Part shown: positions 63,060 through 64,000 of the stretch, in pieces | How positions within the stretch are numbered: position 1 is the stretch's first letter | Layout of the letters: each line of letters begins with the position of its first letter | Source: an uncultured Sunxiuqinia sp. | Lineage (GTDB): Bacteria > Bacteroidota > Bacteroidia > Bacteroidales > Prolixibacteraceae | Direction of reading: 5' to 3' | DNA: 64,000 bases | Assembly (NCBI RefSeq): GCF_963678245.1 | Contig: NZ_OY782772.1 | Location: 62,001-126,000, forward strand | Notes under the pieces: model-generated | Seen by the model: the letters and a program-made list of their open reading frames with translations, nothing else | Database searches by the model: none | Told to the model about the DNA's origin: nothing | Position numbers and translations under genes: made by a program

Positions 63060-64000
63060 CTATCGAACAACTCTTATTTCTGCACAATTTTTTTCATCAA
63101 TAAGTTCAAGCGTTGCCTTTGAACGAACTTGAGGATAGAAAATATCTGCTTTAATTACATCATCCAAAACAAACACGGGGCGTAATTCTTTGTTGCTGGT
63201 GGTAATTCGAACATTATCAACAGTGAAGTTCGCTACGTGGCGAACATAGAACCCGGATGCTGGTAAAACAGTTCCAAACATCGCAGCCGTTGGATAAGCT
63301 GCATCTTTTTCAGGGACTATCGTCGCTTTGTCTTCCTCGGTTCCGTTACTTAAGTTGGTGATCAGAATATTCCCCAGAAAAATACGCTCGGCGTAAGAAC
63401 CTGCAATTCCGGTAATGTTGGATGTGGTTTTGGAAGTTGTCGTTGCTGTGATATTGGTAATGGAGACATTTTTCAACTCTCCAATTTGAGGTTGAGGAGC
63501 CTCTGGAGTATGCTTTCTGGCGCGGTTTCCCAACCGAACAAATATGGGGCATCCTGTTTCCATAATCGAAATACGATCAATACTCACTTGGTCTAAAGCA
63601 CCACCGTCGACCATTTCTATAGAAATGGCCGATTGACCAATTGCCGTGCCATAGTAGGTTGTTTCTTTCTCACTCGGACTAACAACACAGTTCGTGATTT
63701 GTATGTTTTGAAATCCGCCGGTTGTTTCAGTTCCTAATTTTAGCGAGTTGCAGTGTGAGTGAACCACACAGTTATTAATGGTTACATTTTTACAGGAACG
63801 TGGGCTCGTGCTTTTCAGGCAAATTCCATCGTCGTCTGAATCCACAATGCAGTCTGAGATTACAACATCGTGGCAGCCGTCAATATCAATTCCATCGTTA
63901 TTGTAATTACAATGATTGTATACCCTAATACCCCTAATTTGCACGTTGTCGCATGCCAGATAATGTTGCATCCAAGCTCCCGAATTGGTCATGAAAACAC
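63060..64000 (-). CDS. Glycoside hydrolase family 28 (polygalacturonase-like), N-terminal part beyond window
   Basis: A right-handed beta-helix enzyme, visible for its C-terminal 310+ residues; the frame stays open to the window edge. GH28 catalytic blocks are NNDGIDIDGCHDVV, SDDDGICLKS with the aspartate pair, and HSHCNSLKLGTETTGG. It normally cleaves alpha-1,4 linked galacturonic acid in pectin. It is convergent with the sulfatase, and the two may belong to a polysaccharide-use locus outside the window. The first methionine seen (63992) is internal. Confidence 0.9.
   Translation of the reverse strand, partial: VFMTNSGAWMQHYLACDNVQIRGIRVYNHCNYNNDGIDIDGCHDVVISDCIVDSDDDGICLKSTSPRSCKNVTINNCVVHSHCNSLKLGTETTGGFQNIQITNCVVSPSEKETTYYGTAIGQSAISIEMVDGGALDQVSIDRISIMETGCPIFVRLGNRARKHTPEAPQPQIGELKNVSITNITATTTSKTTSNITGIAGSYAERIFLGNILITNLSNGTEEDKATIVPEKDAAYPTAAMFGTVLPASGFYVRHVANFTVDNVRITTSNKELRPVFVLDDVIKADIFYPQVRSKATLELIDEKNCAEIRVVR

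Overview
The window looks like chromosomal DNA of a member of the Bacteroidota, probably an environmental lineage near Marinilabiliales/Prolixibacteraceae (lineage is inference). Support: a secreted protein with a type IX secretion C-terminal domain, several promoters of the TAnnTTTG class, families typical of the phylum (GSCFA, DUF4783, a GT4 glycogen-synthase-like enzyme beside GH57 and a GDE-type debranching enzyme), and a sulfatase followed by a GH28 enzyme at the right edge.

Layout. 0.2-10.7 kb (minus strand): a glycogen metabolism operon in the order glgB, GSCFA protein, debranching enzyme, GT4 synthase, GH57 enzyme, glucan phosphorylase. 10.9-13.5 kb: queG, whose stop codon begins a TTAG tetranucleotide tract, then a 3D-domain lipoprotein and an outer-membrane barrel. 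13.8-20.5 kb: tRNA-His, mobA, and a sulfur-compound respiratory operon (PsrA/PhsA-like molybdoenzyme, ferredoxin subunit, NrfD/PsrC membrane subunit, two YeeE/YedE halves, and a periplasmic rhodanese-like protein whose only cysteine is its last residue).

20.8-27.3 kb, the most notable region: an AT-rich accessory segment built like an integron cassette array without a visible integrase. Five same-strand cassettes are separated by four imperfect palindromes of 129-133 bp. Each ends in a GTT-type core box, and the left box of each palindrome is complementary to the 5' start of the same cassette, shifted by one unit from the adjacent core box. That is the circular-permutation signature of attC sites. 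Cargo: an exported protein; a YCII/ECF42-like sigma factor/SnoaL-like trio; an NmrA-like SDR; a lipoprotein; an S41-like protease. A T9SS-secreted protein and an IS3 OrfA relic follow. A diverged direct repeat (20507-20567 and 29516-29569) brackets the whole segment.

29.7-59.1 kb is mostly core genome: era, der, a SulP transporter, AIM24-family and BrkB-family proteins, rlmH, a large NtrY-like kinase, arfB, two adjacent rhomboid proteases, mutL, a potassium channel, a cheD/PAS-kinase/response-regulator/hybrid-kinase cluster, a ComM-like ATPase, pyrophosphatase, sucC with a frameshifted sucD, a SIS-domain isomerase and an isochorismatase-family hydrolase. 59.2-64 kb: a CHASE-domain kinase, an S1 sulfatase and the C-terminal part of a GH28 enzyme running off the window, which together look like the edge of a polysaccharide-degradation locus.

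All functions are read from motifs and family resemblance; no database search or folding calculation was run.
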